NCBI RefSeq assembly: GCF_030547075.1
Contig: NZ_JAUOQH010000027.1
Location: 1 to 48,062 of the forward strand
DNA length: 48,062 nucleotides
From: Alteromonas sp. 1_MG-2023
Lineage (GTDB): Bacteria; Pseudomonadota; Gammaproteobacteria; Enterobacterales; Alteromonadaceae
Reading direction: 5' to 3'
Shown here: piece after piece, positions 24,740 through 33,058 of the stretch
Position numbering within the stretch: the first letter of the stretch is position 1
How the letters are laid out: every line of letters begins with the position of its first letter
The notes under the pieces: model-generated
What the model saw: the letters and a program-made list of their open reading frames with translations, nothing else
The model's database searches: none
What the model was told of the DNA's origin: nothing
Position numbers and translations under genes: made by a program

Positions 24740-25462
24740 ATGAAATTTCGTTCGAGTTTGTTATTTATTTTATTGATGATAAGCGCTACTGCTAGAGGCT
24801 TTACCATTAATGTACTTTCTCAGTTTGAAGGCGAACAGAAAGGCAAGGAAATAGACGCTTTTTTCCCCCTCGTTTATAGTGATGTAGGCATTACCCCTAA
24901 CTTTGTCTATTACCCGTCAAAACGGGGCCTTCACATGGTTAATTCCGCTCAGCTTGATGCGGAAGCCACCCGCACAGAAATAGTCGGCGATACATTCGAA
25001 AATTTAGTCAAAATAGACGCATCTATTTATACATTAAAGCTAGGTTTTTTGTGTACTCACAAAGATAAATGTAACCTTCATGCAGGCAGTAAAATAGCGG
25101 TATTAAAAGGTTTTGAGTCGGCGACCACCTTATGTTCGGGTATTGGTTTACAATGCACGTTTGCAGACTCCCCTAATGCCATTGCTAAATTAATTGACAA
25201 GGGCATTGTTGATGCCGCTTTTTCCAGCACTATTGAAACCAATTTTATTAATTGTGCGTCAAACTCACCCACCTTATTTTTCTTGGAACAAAAAGCACTT
25301 CACCAAGTTATTTATCATTATATCAACAAGAAACATATAGCGTTAAAAGCCAAGCTAGAAGCAGCCATAAAGAAAGTAAACGCGCAAACTGCGAATTTAA
25401 CCAATAATTCTATTCATGCGCTACTCACCCAAACATGCAAAAGAGAAATTACTGTTCTATAA
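24740..25462 (+). CDS. Periplasmic substrate-binding-like protein
   Basis: A 240-residue exported protein. A signal peptide (to about ARG, residue 21) is followed by a fold resembling family-3 solute-binding proteins: an early INVLSQFEGEQKGKEIDAFF strand-helix, a central IAVLKGFESATTLCSG, and KLIDKGIVDAAFSS, which resembles the hinge half. Cysteines at TLCSGIGLQC and CTHKDKC could pair. No ABC permease or sensor kinase is adjacent, so it may be an orphan ligand-binding protein. ATG 24740 follows GAAGGGG; a TTG one codon upstream is the alternative. The VOC gene starts 17 bases after it, suggesting co-transcription. Confidence 0.7.
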   Translation: MKFRSSLLFILLMISATARGFTINVLSQFEGEQKGKEIDAFFPLVYSDVGITPNFVYYPSKRGLHMVNSAQLDAEATRTEIVGDTFENLVKIDASIYTLKLGFLCTHKDKCNLHAGSKIAVLKGFESATTLCSGIGLQCTFADSPNAIAKLIDKGIVDAAFSSTIETNFINCASNSPTLFFLEQKALHQVIYHYINKKHIALKAKLEAAIKKVNAQTANLTNNSIHALLTQTCKREITVL

Positions 25463-25479
25463 GATAGTAGGAGAAAAGC

Positions 25480-25827
25480 ATGGAAGTTATAGATATTAAA
25501 GCTTTTATTCCCAGTAGAGACTATGACGTATCTAAAGCTTTTTATACCCAAATCGGGTTTAAGGCTGAGTTTGTTTCTAGCGATTTAACCTTGTTTGAAA
25601 ACGGCAGTTGTCAATTACTGCTACAGCGCTTTTATAACGAAGATTTGGCCAATAATTTCATGTTACAAATCTGCGTAACAGACATTGATGCAGCCCACGC
25701 GCTTTGTACAAAAGCGGTGGATAAACTTAAAATATCAGAAGTGACTCATGAACCCTGGGGAAAGGTATTTTATTTATGGGGCCCTAGCGGTGAGCTTTTA
25801 CATATGACCGAACTTACCTCAATGTAA
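25480..25827 (+). CDS. VOC-superfamily protein (glyoxalase/bleomycin resistance-like)
   Basis: A 115-residue single VOC module with the repeating beta-alpha-beta-beta-beta pattern: FIPSRDYDVSKAFYTQIGF at the start and FYLWGPSGELLHMTE at the end. VOC proteins include glyoxalases, dioxygenases and antibiotic-binding proteins. The metal ligands are not complete in one chain, so a homodimer and either binding or enzymatic role are possible. GTAGGAG precedes the ATG. It follows the substrate-binding-like gene closely and may share its transcript; the link is unclear. Confidence 0.8.
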   Translation: MEVIDIKAFIPSRDYDVSKAFYTQIGFKAEFVSSDLTLFENGSCQLLLQRFYNEDLANNFMLQICVTDIDAAHALCTKAVDKLKISEVTHEPWGKVFYLWGPSGELLHMTELTSM

Positions 25828-25931
25828 TTGTAGTACAGACAGGCCTTTCGATTAGCGTTTCCCAAAAAGGCGAAAAGCATGGCCTCTATTGAAGTCATGC
25901 TTCTTTTATTTACATAAGCTCTTGTTTATAT

Positions 25932-25973
25932 AAGCTTACGTTTACTTAAGTTCTAGTAAACGTAAGCTTTTAA
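25932..25973. terminator. Long-stem terminator between convergent genes
   Basis: A perfect 15-bp stem, AAGCTTACGTTTACT (25932-25946) with its complement at 25955-25969, around an 8-nt loop, then TTT. It lies between the VOC gene and the minus-strand oxidoreductase and can act in both directions. Confidence 0.8.
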
Positions 25974-25989
25974 GGTGAACATTAAAGGT

Positions 25990-26964
25990 CTAAGGCGTAA
26001 TAACCATTTTGCCCTTTACTTCACGGTTCATCACTTTTGCCATGGCTTCGGTGGCGCGCTCCATTGGTAACGCTTCGTCGACTACCACTTTCACCTTACC
26101 TTGCACATACCACGTTAGAAGCTCCTGCATATTAGCCGCGAAGCCTTTTGGATCATGCTGAGTAAATGACCCCCAAAATACGCCCACTACTGAGTACCCT
26201 TTCACTAGAGATAAGTTCACAGGGAATTGAGGTATTTCGCCACCCGCAAAACCAACCACTAATAAACGCCCTTCCCATGCCATGCTGCGGCTACATGCAT
26301 GGAAAGTGTCACCACCCACACATTCGTAAACTACATCTGCGCCCTTGCCATCAGTGGCGGCTTTAATGGCTTCCTTCAAATCTTTCTCTTTGTAATTGAT
26401 AAGTATATCGGCGCCATGTTCTTTGGCTAACGCAAGTTTTTCTTCCGTAGAACAAACCGCAATAACTTTGGCCCCCATTTCCTTACCAATTTGCACCGCG
26501 GCTAAACCAGTGCCCCCAGCCGCGCCAGTTACCACCAGAGTCTCACCTGGCTGGATTTTAGCTCTCTGCTTTAACGCATGGTGTGCGGTAGCATGTGCGG
26601 TTACTAATGCAGCCCCTTCTTTAACATCGATAGGATCGGGTAATGGCATCACATGGGTAGCTGGCACTAGCACTTTTTCTGCAAAGCCACCTAAGTTAGA
26701 TAAAGCAATAACACGCTGCCCTACACTAATATGCTTTACGCCCTCACCGACTTCGGCTACTACGCCTGCTACTTCGTTACCTGGAATAAAGGGGCATGGT
26801 GGCTTCATTTGATACAAACCTTGTACCAAAAGCCCGTCGGGGAAATTAACCCCAGCCGCTTCAACATTAACCACTACATGACCCGGTTTCACAGTTGGAT
26901 CTGGCATCTCTTTGCACTTCAAATCGTCAATAGGACCAAATGCTTCACATACAATAGCTTTCAT
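25990..26964 (-). CDS. NADPH:quinone oxidoreductase-like, zinc-free MDR family
   Basis: A 324-residue medium-chain reductase. GroES-like N-terminal domain (GVNFPDGLLVQGLYQ, PFIPGNEVAGVV), and Rossmann domain with GAAGGTGLAAVQIGK near 145 for NADPH. The zinc ligands of alcohol dehydrogenases are absent, as in quinone or enoyl reductases. The ATG at 26964 is favoured over a GTG two codons upstream because AGGAG is six bases from the ATG but touches the GTG. Last gene of an acyl-CoA operon, 37 bases after the kinase-like gene, so enoyl-CoA or ketone reduction is as likely as quinone reduction. Confidence 0.9.
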   Translation of the reverse strand: MKAIVCEAFGPIDDLKCKEMPDPTVKPGHVVVNVEAAGVNFPDGLLVQGLYQMKPPCPFIPGNEVAGVVAEVGEGVKHISVGQRVIALSNLGGFAEKVLVPATHVMPLPDPIDVKEGAALVTAHATAHHALKQRAKIQPGETLVVTGAAGGTGLAAVQIGKEMGAKVIAVCSTEEKLALAKEHGADILINYKEKDLKEAIKAATDGKGADVVYECVGGDTFHACSRSMAWEGRLLVVGFAGGEIPQFPVNLSLVKGYSVVGVFWGSFTQHDPKGFAANMQELLTWYVQGKVKVVVDEALPMERATEAMAKVMNREVKGKMVITP

Positions 26965-27007
26965 AGCCACTCCTAAAATTTGTTTCTTTGCTTAGCGAAT
27001 CTGCGCG

Positions 27008-28048
27008 TTAACTGTCTTGATGAATCGTTTTATTCGCAATTTGCGCTAGTGGACGAACCATTGCCCCTAGCTGCATCGCCTTATCGCTTGATGCATTGCC
27101 ATCGTGAGCACGTTTTACCACGCCCTGTATGATGGCCGCTAAGCGGAAGAAGCTAAATGCAAGATAGAACGTCCAGTTGTCTATTTGATCGATGTCCCGT
27201 CGTTTACAATACGCAGCAACATATTCTTTTTCGCTAGGGATGCCCAATGCGTCTCTGTCTAAACCGCCAAGGCCAGAAGCATGGGCAATATCAGCAGGTA
27301 AACGCAGCTGCATACACTGATAAGCTAAATCAGCATACGGGTGCCCCAATGTCGAGAGCTCCCAATCTAATACTGAAATGACTTTAGGTGCATCAAGGTT
27401 AGACATATCAAACATCATATTGTCTAATCTGAAATCACCGTGAACTAAGGCTATTTGGCCGTCGTCTTCAGGAAGGTTCGCTTCTAAATAGGCAATAAGC
27501 TGCTCTATTTCTTCTAAATGTTCCAACTCAGACGCACGGTATTGTTGTGTCCACCGACTCAATTGGCGAGAAAAGTAACTGCCAGGTTTTCCGTAAGTAG
27601 CTAGCCCAGCGCTCTCAATATCAACGCTGTGCATATCAGCCAATACACGATTCATTTCATCGTACATTGCAGTGCGAGTTTTCGGGCTTTCTATTTCTGG
27701 CAGCGCACTGTTCCAGTAAATAGTGCCTTCAACGTAGGCCATAATGTAGAACATACTGCCAATGATGTCGGGGTCTTCACATAAGTGATATACCTTAGGC
27801 ACAGGCACTTCTGTATTACTTAGTGCATTGATAACGCGATATTCGCGGTCAACCGCATGGGCAGACTTTAAAAGTTTGCCCGGCGGCTGGCGACGCAACA
27901 CGTATACACCAGTATCAGCATTTAATTTAAATGTAGGGTTAGATTGCCCACCTGAGAATTTATCTGCTGATAACACTGTGCCTATTTCAGGGCACGCTTT
28001 ACTCAGGTAGCTATTTAACGTGTCTATATCTAACGTGTGCGTAGCCAC
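27008..28048 (-). CDS. APH-family phosphotransferase (LvaA/ACAD10-type kinase)
   Basis: A 346-residue aminoglycoside-phosphotransferase-fold kinase. The nucleotide region contains VYVLRRQPPGKLLKSAH. The catalytic loop is ALVHGDFRLDNMMFD (Brenner motif), and the metal site is SVLDWELSTLGHPYADLAYQ. This subgroup, seen fused to acyl-CoA dehydrogenase in ACAD10/11 and as LvaA in levulinate catabolism, phosphorylates 4-hydroxyacyl-CoA rather than antibiotics. It starts with GTG behind AAGGAGT, whose first bases overlap the stop of the preceding acyl-CoA dehydrogenase. Coupling to that gene supports this role; substrate chain length is unknown. Confidence 0.88.
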   Translation of the reverse strand: MATHTLDIDTLNSYLSKACPEIGTVLSADKFSGGQSNPTFKLNADTGVYVLRRQPPGKLLKSAHAVDREYRVINALSNTEVPVPKVYHLCEDPDIIGSMFYIMAYVEGTIYWNSALPEIESPKTRTAMYDEMNRVLADMHSVDIESAGLATYGKPGSYFSRQLSRWTQQYRASELEHLEEIEQLIAYLEANLPEDDGQIALVHGDFRLDNMMFDMSNLDAPKVISVLDWELSTLGHPYADLAYQCMQLRLPADIAHASGLGGLDRDALGIPSEKEYVAAYCKRRDIDQIDNWTFYLAFSFFRLAAIIQGVVKRAHDGNASSDKAMQLGAMVRPLAQIANKTIHQDS

Positions 28049-28057
28049 ATATACTCC

Positions 28058-29272
28058 TTAAGCATTCTTTTCTGCAATTAAGTTACGGCCCAATTGCATC
28101 ATATGGACTTGATCAGGACCATCAGCTAAACGAATAGTACGTGCATAAGCGTACATGGCAGACAATGCATAGTCTTGACTTGTACCCGCTGCACCATGCA
28201 TTTGAATCGCTTCATCAATAACTTTACATGCCATCTTAGGCGCCACAATCTTAATTGCCGCAATAATATCTCGAGACACTTTATTGCCGTATTTATCCAT
28301 TTTATCTGCTGCTTTTAGCGTAAGCAGACGCGCTTGTTCAATGTCACAATGCATTTGCGCAATGCTTTCACGTACAGATTGCTGTTTGCTAAGTGGCTTG
28401 CCGAAAGCTTCTCGTTGTTCTACCCGCTCGCAGGCTAAATCAAGTGCGCGCTGTGCACAGCCAATTAAACGCATGCAGTGGTGAATGCGACCTGGCCCTA
28501 ATCGACCCTGTGCGATTTCAAATCCTCGGCCTTCTCCTAACAATAAATTGCTTGCCGGAACGCGAACATTTTCAAACAATACTTCGGCATGGCCTATGGG
28601 TTCATCAAAATAACCCATCGCAGCCATTGGACGAACCACGGTTACGCCTTTGGTGTCCATGGGCACTAAAATCTGTGATTGCTGCTGGTGACGAGGGGCA
28701 TCAAAATCGGTTTTCCCCATTACTACCATGATTTTGCAATTCTCATTCATGGCACCACTGGTATACCATTTACGTCCATTAATAACGTATTCATCACCAT
28801 CTCGGGTAATTGACGTTTCAATATTGGTTGCATCACTTGAAGCTACAGCAGGCTCTGTCATCGCAAACGCAGAACGAATTTCACCGTGAAGCAGGGGCTC
28901 TAACCATTTTTTCTTTTGTTCTTCGTTGCCGTACTTGGCGAGTACTTCCATATTGCCAGTATCTGGCGCACTACAGTTGAAAATTTCTGGACTGAACAAC
29001 ACACGGCCCATTTCTTCACACAAAGGCGCGTATTCAGCATTCGATAAGCCAGCGCCGTAAGGTTTATATTCTTCCGGCAAAAACAGGTTCCACAAACCCG
29101 CATCTTTAGCGCGCTGCTTGAGGGTCTGCATCATTTTAGGGGTTTGCCAACGATTTTCGCCGTTTTCAACCTCGTGAATATATTCCTTTTCAATGGGGTA
29201 CACTTCTTCTTTCATGAAGGCTTTTAATTGGGTTAAAAGCGTCTGTGTTCTTTCATTGTATTCAAAATTCAT
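28058..29272 (-). CDS. Acyl-CoA dehydrogenase (ACAD10/11- or LvaC-like)
   Basis: A 404-residue dehydrogenase-fold flavoprotein of normal length. Signatures include FAMTEPAVASSDATNIETS, RKWYTSGAMN, and a C-terminal QMHGAAGTSQDYALSAMYA, with RLADGPDQVHM near the end. The ALLOWED partner is the downstream APH kinase; in the Lva and ACAD11 systems the paired enzyme eliminates phosphate from 4-phosphoacyl-CoA and isomerises the product to an enoyl-CoA. Whether this one does so or is a plain dehydrogenase needs assay. AAGGA precedes the ATG, and the stop overlaps the kinase Shine-Dalgarno. Confidence 0.92.
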   Translation of the reverse strand: MNFEYNERTQTLLTQLKAFMKEEVYPIEKEYIHEVENGENRWQTPKMMQTLKQRAKDAGLWNLFLPEEYKPYGAGLSNAEYAPLCEEMGRVLFSPEIFNCSAPDTGNMEVLAKYGNEEQKKKWLEPLLHGEIRSAFAMTEPAVASSDATNIETSITRDGDEYVINGRKWYTSGAMNENCKIMVVMGKTDFDAPRHQQQSQILVPMDTKGVTVVRPMAAMGYFDEPIGHAEVLFENVRVPASNLLLGEGRGFEIAQGRLGPGRIHHCMRLIGCAQRALDLACERVEQREAFGKPLSKQQSVRESIAQMHCDIEQARLLTLKAADKMDKYGNKVSRDIIAAIKIVAPKMACKVIDEAIQMHGAAGTSQDYALSAMYAYARTIRLADGPDQVHMMQLGRNLIAEKNA

Positions 29273-29300
29273 AACGGTCCTTTTTTGCTAATAGCACTGT

Positions 29301-29975
29301 CTAGCTGTAGGTCACAGCGTGCAATCTATCCACAACATCTAAATGTGGTACGCTGTTAAAATTGTTTAAATGCACTGATCGCGCGTTGGCGAAGCACTGA
29401 GAAAAACTCGCATTTCTAATCTGCAAGTTCATATTAATGACTGTTGCTGAGTCGTAACCGAGTATGTGTTTGAGCATCATTGCGATAGCACCGCCTGAAC
29501 TCACAACTAATACCCGCTTAGCGTCTGTATTTTGAAGCATGGAAAGCATAGCGGCCACGCGAGCTTCAAATGCTGCCCAGCTTTCATCTAATAGATTATG
29601 GTCGAGTTCATCCGCTGCCCATGCCAGCATGGCTTTTCTAAGTAGGCGGTAATACTCGGGACGTGAAGCGCCTTCAGGCACCTTTTGATCTGGGTAACGG
29701 TTTAAAAATGCGGTTGCCACTGCTTGGAAATTGAATTCATTTAATTCGCTATTGATAGCGGCTTCGGGAAGAGCGCCCATGCCTTTAGCTATGCCATCTT
29801 TTGTTTCTCTGTGACGTACCATGTCCCCCATAAATACATTGTCGAAGGTGATATCACGTTGGCGGAAATAGTCACCTAACCACTCGGCTTGCTGAATACC
29901 TAAATCACTAAGTTTGTCATAGTTTGCTGCGCCAAAAGAAGCTTGGCCGTGCCGAACCAGATAGATGTCAGTCAT
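29301..29975 (-). CDS. Histidine phosphatase family protein (phosphoglycerate mutase-like)
   Basis: A 224-residue branch-1 histidine phosphatase. The phospho-accepting His is in the opening LVRHGQASFG. The second half of the active site normally carries His in SHGG, but here the segment reads VLVVSSGGAIAMM, so Ser replaces that His; a Ser or Thr here is a recognisable subgroup but activity may be altered. ATG 29975 gives the usual start six residues before RHG; a start at 30008 adds an odd leader. It is 28 bases ahead of the acyl-CoA dehydrogenase and heads the four-gene operon, possibly handling a phosphorylated intermediate. Confidence 0.85.
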   Translation of the reverse strand: MTDIYLVRHGQASFGAANYDKLSDLGIQQAEWLGDYFRQRDITFDNVFMGDMVRHRETKDGIAKGMGALPEAAINSELNEFNFQAVATAFLNRYPDQKVPEGASRPEYYRLLRKAMLAWAADELDHNLLDESWAAFEARVAAMLSMLQNTDAKRVLVVSSGGAIAMMLKHILGYDSATVINMNLQIRNASFSQCFANARSVHLNNFNSVPHLDVVDRLHAVTYS

Positions 29976-30303
29976 TCTACACTCTGATGTTACCAATATG
30001 TTAACCATGGTAAGAAATCTATCAGCATAAGTTTAATTGATATTTTGAATGGGAATACATCATGTTAGGCTATGGAGAATAAAGCCGATTATGTATACAA
30101 GTCTTATCTAAAACCGAGTTACGTTAAGTTAAAGCAGATGGATTCCATGTTTATGTTTATCGACGAAAAATCAGTTCAGAACGAGCTTTGTGCGGTAATT
30201 TCAAAACAAAAGTGCAAAGCGCAAATTTACTGCTATGTTTCTGGCTGTAGTTAAACGACTTTGTTCGTTTATAGTGAGTTAGACGTTAGGTAAAAAAACA
30301 AAA
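29976..30303. promoter_or_regulatory. Divergent region, acyl-CoA operon and TonB receptor
   Basis: About 330 AT-rich bases holding the promoters of both divergent units. A 60-codon open frame at 30072-30254 has no Shine-Dalgarno and no recognisable domain, so I do not call it. No clear palindrome was found. Confidence 0.5.
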
Positions 30304-32841
30304 ATGAATAAATTGCTGTCCCAACAAAACCAAGATGCATTAATTGTTGTATTAGCTGTAACAGCAGGTTGCACTTCTACACTGGCGAACAGCCAAGAAG
30401 CCACGTTAGAGCACATTATCGTTCAGGCGCAGAAGACATCACAAAACCTACAAGAAGTGCCCGTGGCAGTTACCGCACTGTCTGGCGATGACTTAGTTGA
30501 AACTGTGGTGAAAGACGTTTTCGACTTACAAAATTATGTGCCTGCCTTTGGCGCCTTTCAAAATCAAAGTGTGACAAATTCAGGTTTTTCCATTCGAGGC
30601 ATAGGCACATCATCACAAAACTTCGGTTTTGAATCGTCGGTGGGCTTATATGTAGACGGGGTATACCGCTCTCGCCAAAATGCCCTTATTAATGACTTAG
30701 TCGATATTGAATCTATTGAAGTATTGCGTGGGCCACAGGGCACCTTGTTTGGTAAAAATACCGCAGCAGGTGCAATGACACTAACCTCTGTAGCGCCAAG
30801 CCATACAGAAAGAGATGGTTTTGTAGAAGTACTTGCGGGTAACGATGCATTATTGAGAATAAGTGCAGGCACGTCGTTTTCATTAATTGACGATGTATTA
30901 GCTATGCGTGTTTCAGGCTTTAAAACCGATGGCGATGGTTACATTACCGACGCAACGTCGGGGCAAAGCTTAAACAACAAAAACCGTTCTGCCATAAAAG
31001 CCCAGTGGCTTTATACCCCTTCTGATGACGTGCGCGTGCGAATTATTGCCGACTACGGCGAATTAAACGAACGTTGCTGCGGCGCGCTTACGTGGCAAAA
31101 TAATTTTCAGGCAAATGATGTTCCAGGTAAATTTGGCACCGATGCATTGCTATCTCAAGCGCCGTTTAACGCCACTATTTACGGTAAAGACGATTACTAC
31201 GACTTCAGCACCGCTTTGTCGCAACCTCCCATTTCAAAAATGGAAGATAAAGGGCTTTCCGCTCAAATAGACGTTGCGCTTGATGATCAATGGTCATTGG
31301 TGAGTATTTCGGCTTATCGGGCTTTCGACAGTTTGGATATTGTGGATACCGATTTTTCCGATGCCGACTTACTGATGGCAACCAATGATGCTGAACAACA
31401 GTCTTTTTCTCAGGAGCTTCGGCTACATTATAAAAGCGACAAGGTTAGAGGATTGGTAGGCGCGTATTATTTTAGCCAAAATTTAAACTTAAGCTTTAAT
31501 ACAACCACCCAATCTGACTTCGCCACCTTTTTTAGTATCGCAAGCGCTGAATTACTCCCTCTTGCCAATGCTATTGATGGATTGAGTGCAGCCACGGGTG
31601 GGCTAATTGCGCCCTCTGCCGCACCAGCACCCAGTAATACTGCATTTATGCATACCGCTAATCAAGAACAAGACAGCATTGCCCTTTTTGCTCAAGCCGA
31701 TTGGTTACTTTCAGACTCCTTTACGCTAACTACCGGTTTGCGATTTACAGATGAGGAAAAGTCGATAGTAGGTAGTTATACCGAACAAGGCCCCGATATA
31801 GATGGTCTTGGCAGAAGGCCAAACATAGCTGACACATTAACAGCATTAGATAACATAGGTACCGGGCTAAGCACGAGTGGTGCGATTGACTCAACATTGC
31901 TAAATGCTCTTGCGCCATTTCAGCAAGCTGGGTGGGGTTATTTCTTTTTGGGCTCGGCGGCAGTGCTTCCTCGACCCGATCTGAACGAAAGCATAGATGA
32001 TAGCCAGTTGACTGGTACTGTAAAGCTGGCCTATCACAGCAGTAAAAACCAACTCATTTATGCAAGCTTTGCGACAGGTTACAAAGCCGGAGGTACTAAT
32101 ACTGACAGAATTTCACCGTCGTTAGACGCAACGTTTAACGCCGAAAAAGCCCGCAGTGCTGAGGTAGGATTAAAGCAGGAATGGCCCAATTATGGCCTTC
32201 GCGTAAATGTTGCGGCGCATTATTCAACCATTAAAGATTTCCAGGCCACCACTTTTACCGGCACGGGCTTTAACTTGCAAAACGCTGGCGATATTCATGT
32301 GAAAGGGCTTGAGCTTGAAACCACCTGGCTAATTAGCGCAAACACAGAATTTCACCTAAATGCCGCTCGCACGCTAGCCAATTTTGACACTTTCAAACAA
32401 GGCACATGCTGGGTGGCTTATTCATGGCACACTGGCATTGACGATCCGGGCCGCGCCTCCCCTACCGAGCCTTTTTGTGCTCGCGACGGTGATAGAGTTG
32501 GATTTGAACCTCAAAACAGCTTTTCTGCCATGCTAAACCACCACTTTTCAGTGGCGAGTTACAACGCCATGATAAGCGCCGATTATCAATATACTGGCGA
32601 TGTGTATTTAGATGACTCGAATGACCCGTATAAACAATCGGATTCGTTTAAGATTATAAATGCACGGCTTTCACTGCAACTTGATGAGTGGGACACAGAA
32701 GTCATAGTGTGGGCTAGAAACCTTTTTGATGAACAATACATTGCTCGCAGCGGGTTCGACGTTCCTGTGCAAGAAGGCAAAATCATGGCATATCCGGGGG
32801 CACCACGAAGCTATGGTGTTTCGGTACGAAAACGTTTTTAA
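30304..32841 (+). CDS. TonB-dependent outer-membrane receptor, linked to acyl-CoA operon
   Basis: An 845-residue receptor. The signal region is residues 1-30. A TonB-box-like EHIIVQAQK lies near 37, and the plug carries NSGFSIRGIGTSSQNFG, SVGLYVDGVYRSRQ and ESIEVLRGPQGTLFGKNTAAG. The barrel closes with YGVSVRKRF, ending in Phe. This style (VGLYVDGVYRSR, GPQGTLFGKNTAAGA) is common in marine and sphingomonad receptors clustered with catabolic genes for hydrophobic or terpenoid-like compounds rather than siderophores. Divergent from the acyl-CoA dehydrogenase/kinase operon, so import of that operon's substrate is a reasonable inference. The Shine-Dalgarno (AGGTA) is weak and distant. Confidence 0.93.
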   Translation: MNKLLSQQNQDALIVVLAVTAGCTSTLANSQEATLEHIIVQAQKTSQNLQEVPVAVTALSGDDLVETVVKDVFDLQNYVPAFGAFQNQSVTNSGFSIRGIGTSSQNFGFESSVGLYVDGVYRSRQNALINDLVDIESIEVLRGPQGTLFGKNTAAGAMTLTSVAPSHTERDGFVEVLAGNDALLRISAGTSFSLIDDVLAMRVSGFKTDGDGYITDATSGQSLNNKNRSAIKAQWLYTPSDDVRVRIIADYGELNERCCGALTWQNNFQANDVPGKFGTDALLSQAPFNATIYGKDDYYDFSTALSQPPISKMEDKGLSAQIDVALDDQWSLVSISAYRAFDSLDIVDTDFSDADLLMATNDAEQQSFSQELRLHYKSDKVRGLVGAYYFSQNLNLSFNTTTQSDFATFFSIASAELLPLANAIDGLSAATGGLIAPSAAPAPSNTAFMHTANQEQDSIALFAQADWLLSDSFTLTTGLRFTDEEKSIVGSYTEQGPDIDGLGRRPNIADTLTALDNIGTGLSTSGAIDSTLLNALAPFQQAGWGYFFLGSAAVLPRPDLNESIDDSQLTGTVKLAYHSSKNQLIYASFATGYKAGGTNTDRISPSLDATFNAEKARSAEVGLKQEWPNYGLRVNVAAHYSTIKDFQATTFTGTGFNLQNAGDIHVKGLELETTWLISANTEFHLNAARTLANFDTFKQGTCWVAYSWHTGIDDPGRASPTEPFCARDGDRVGFEPQNSFSAMLNHHFSVASYNAMISADYQYTGDVYLDDSNDPYKQSDSFKIINARLSLQLDEWDTEVIVWARNLFDEQYIARSGFDVPVQEGKIMAYPGAPRSYGVSVRKRF

Positions 32842-32920
32842 TCGAAGGTCATTGCAGCGTTTATAAGTGTGTTTATGAAGGCCACATAGCAAGCCGTTAA
32901 ATATTAAGTCCTTAAACAGC

Positions 32921-32966
32921 AAGCCCCCAAATAAAAAGACCTAATGTGAGTTGGGGGCTTATTCTC
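32921..32966 (+). terminator. Probable terminator after the second TonB receptor
   Basis: Perfect 10-bp stem AAGCCCCCAA / TTGGGGGCTT with a 20-nt loop, then ATTCTC. The T tract is weak. Confidence 0.6.
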
Positions 32967-33011
32967 AATAGGTTATCTATTGCTGCTTAGCTTGTAAAAA
33001 CTTTAATAGAA

Positions 33012-33052
33012 GGCGCTTATTTTTTGAAAGCGCTTATTCTTTGAAGCGCTTA
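33012..33052. repeat. Three 16-17-bp degenerate tandem units
   Basis: GCGCTTA recurs at 33013, 33030 and 33046, the first two followed by a T-rich stretch and TTGAA, between the receptor and xdhC. The units may be a decayed array and could affect termination of the minus-strand transcript. Confidence 0.6.
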
Positions 33053-33058
33053 GCAAAT

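Noticed and set aside
25932..25969. LiuR-like operator (TTACGTTTAC arms)
   Set aside because: The perfect 15-bp stem lies between two convergent gene ends and fits a terminator better than a promoter operator.
27008..28048. Aminoglycoside resistance gene
   Set aside because: The APH fold is shared, but coupling to an acyl-CoA dehydrogenase and the ACAD10/11-type motifs point to acyl-CoA metabolism.
30072..30254. 60-codon open frame upstream of the TonB receptor
   Set aside because: No Shine-Dalgarno, no domain, and it occupies a divergent promoter region.
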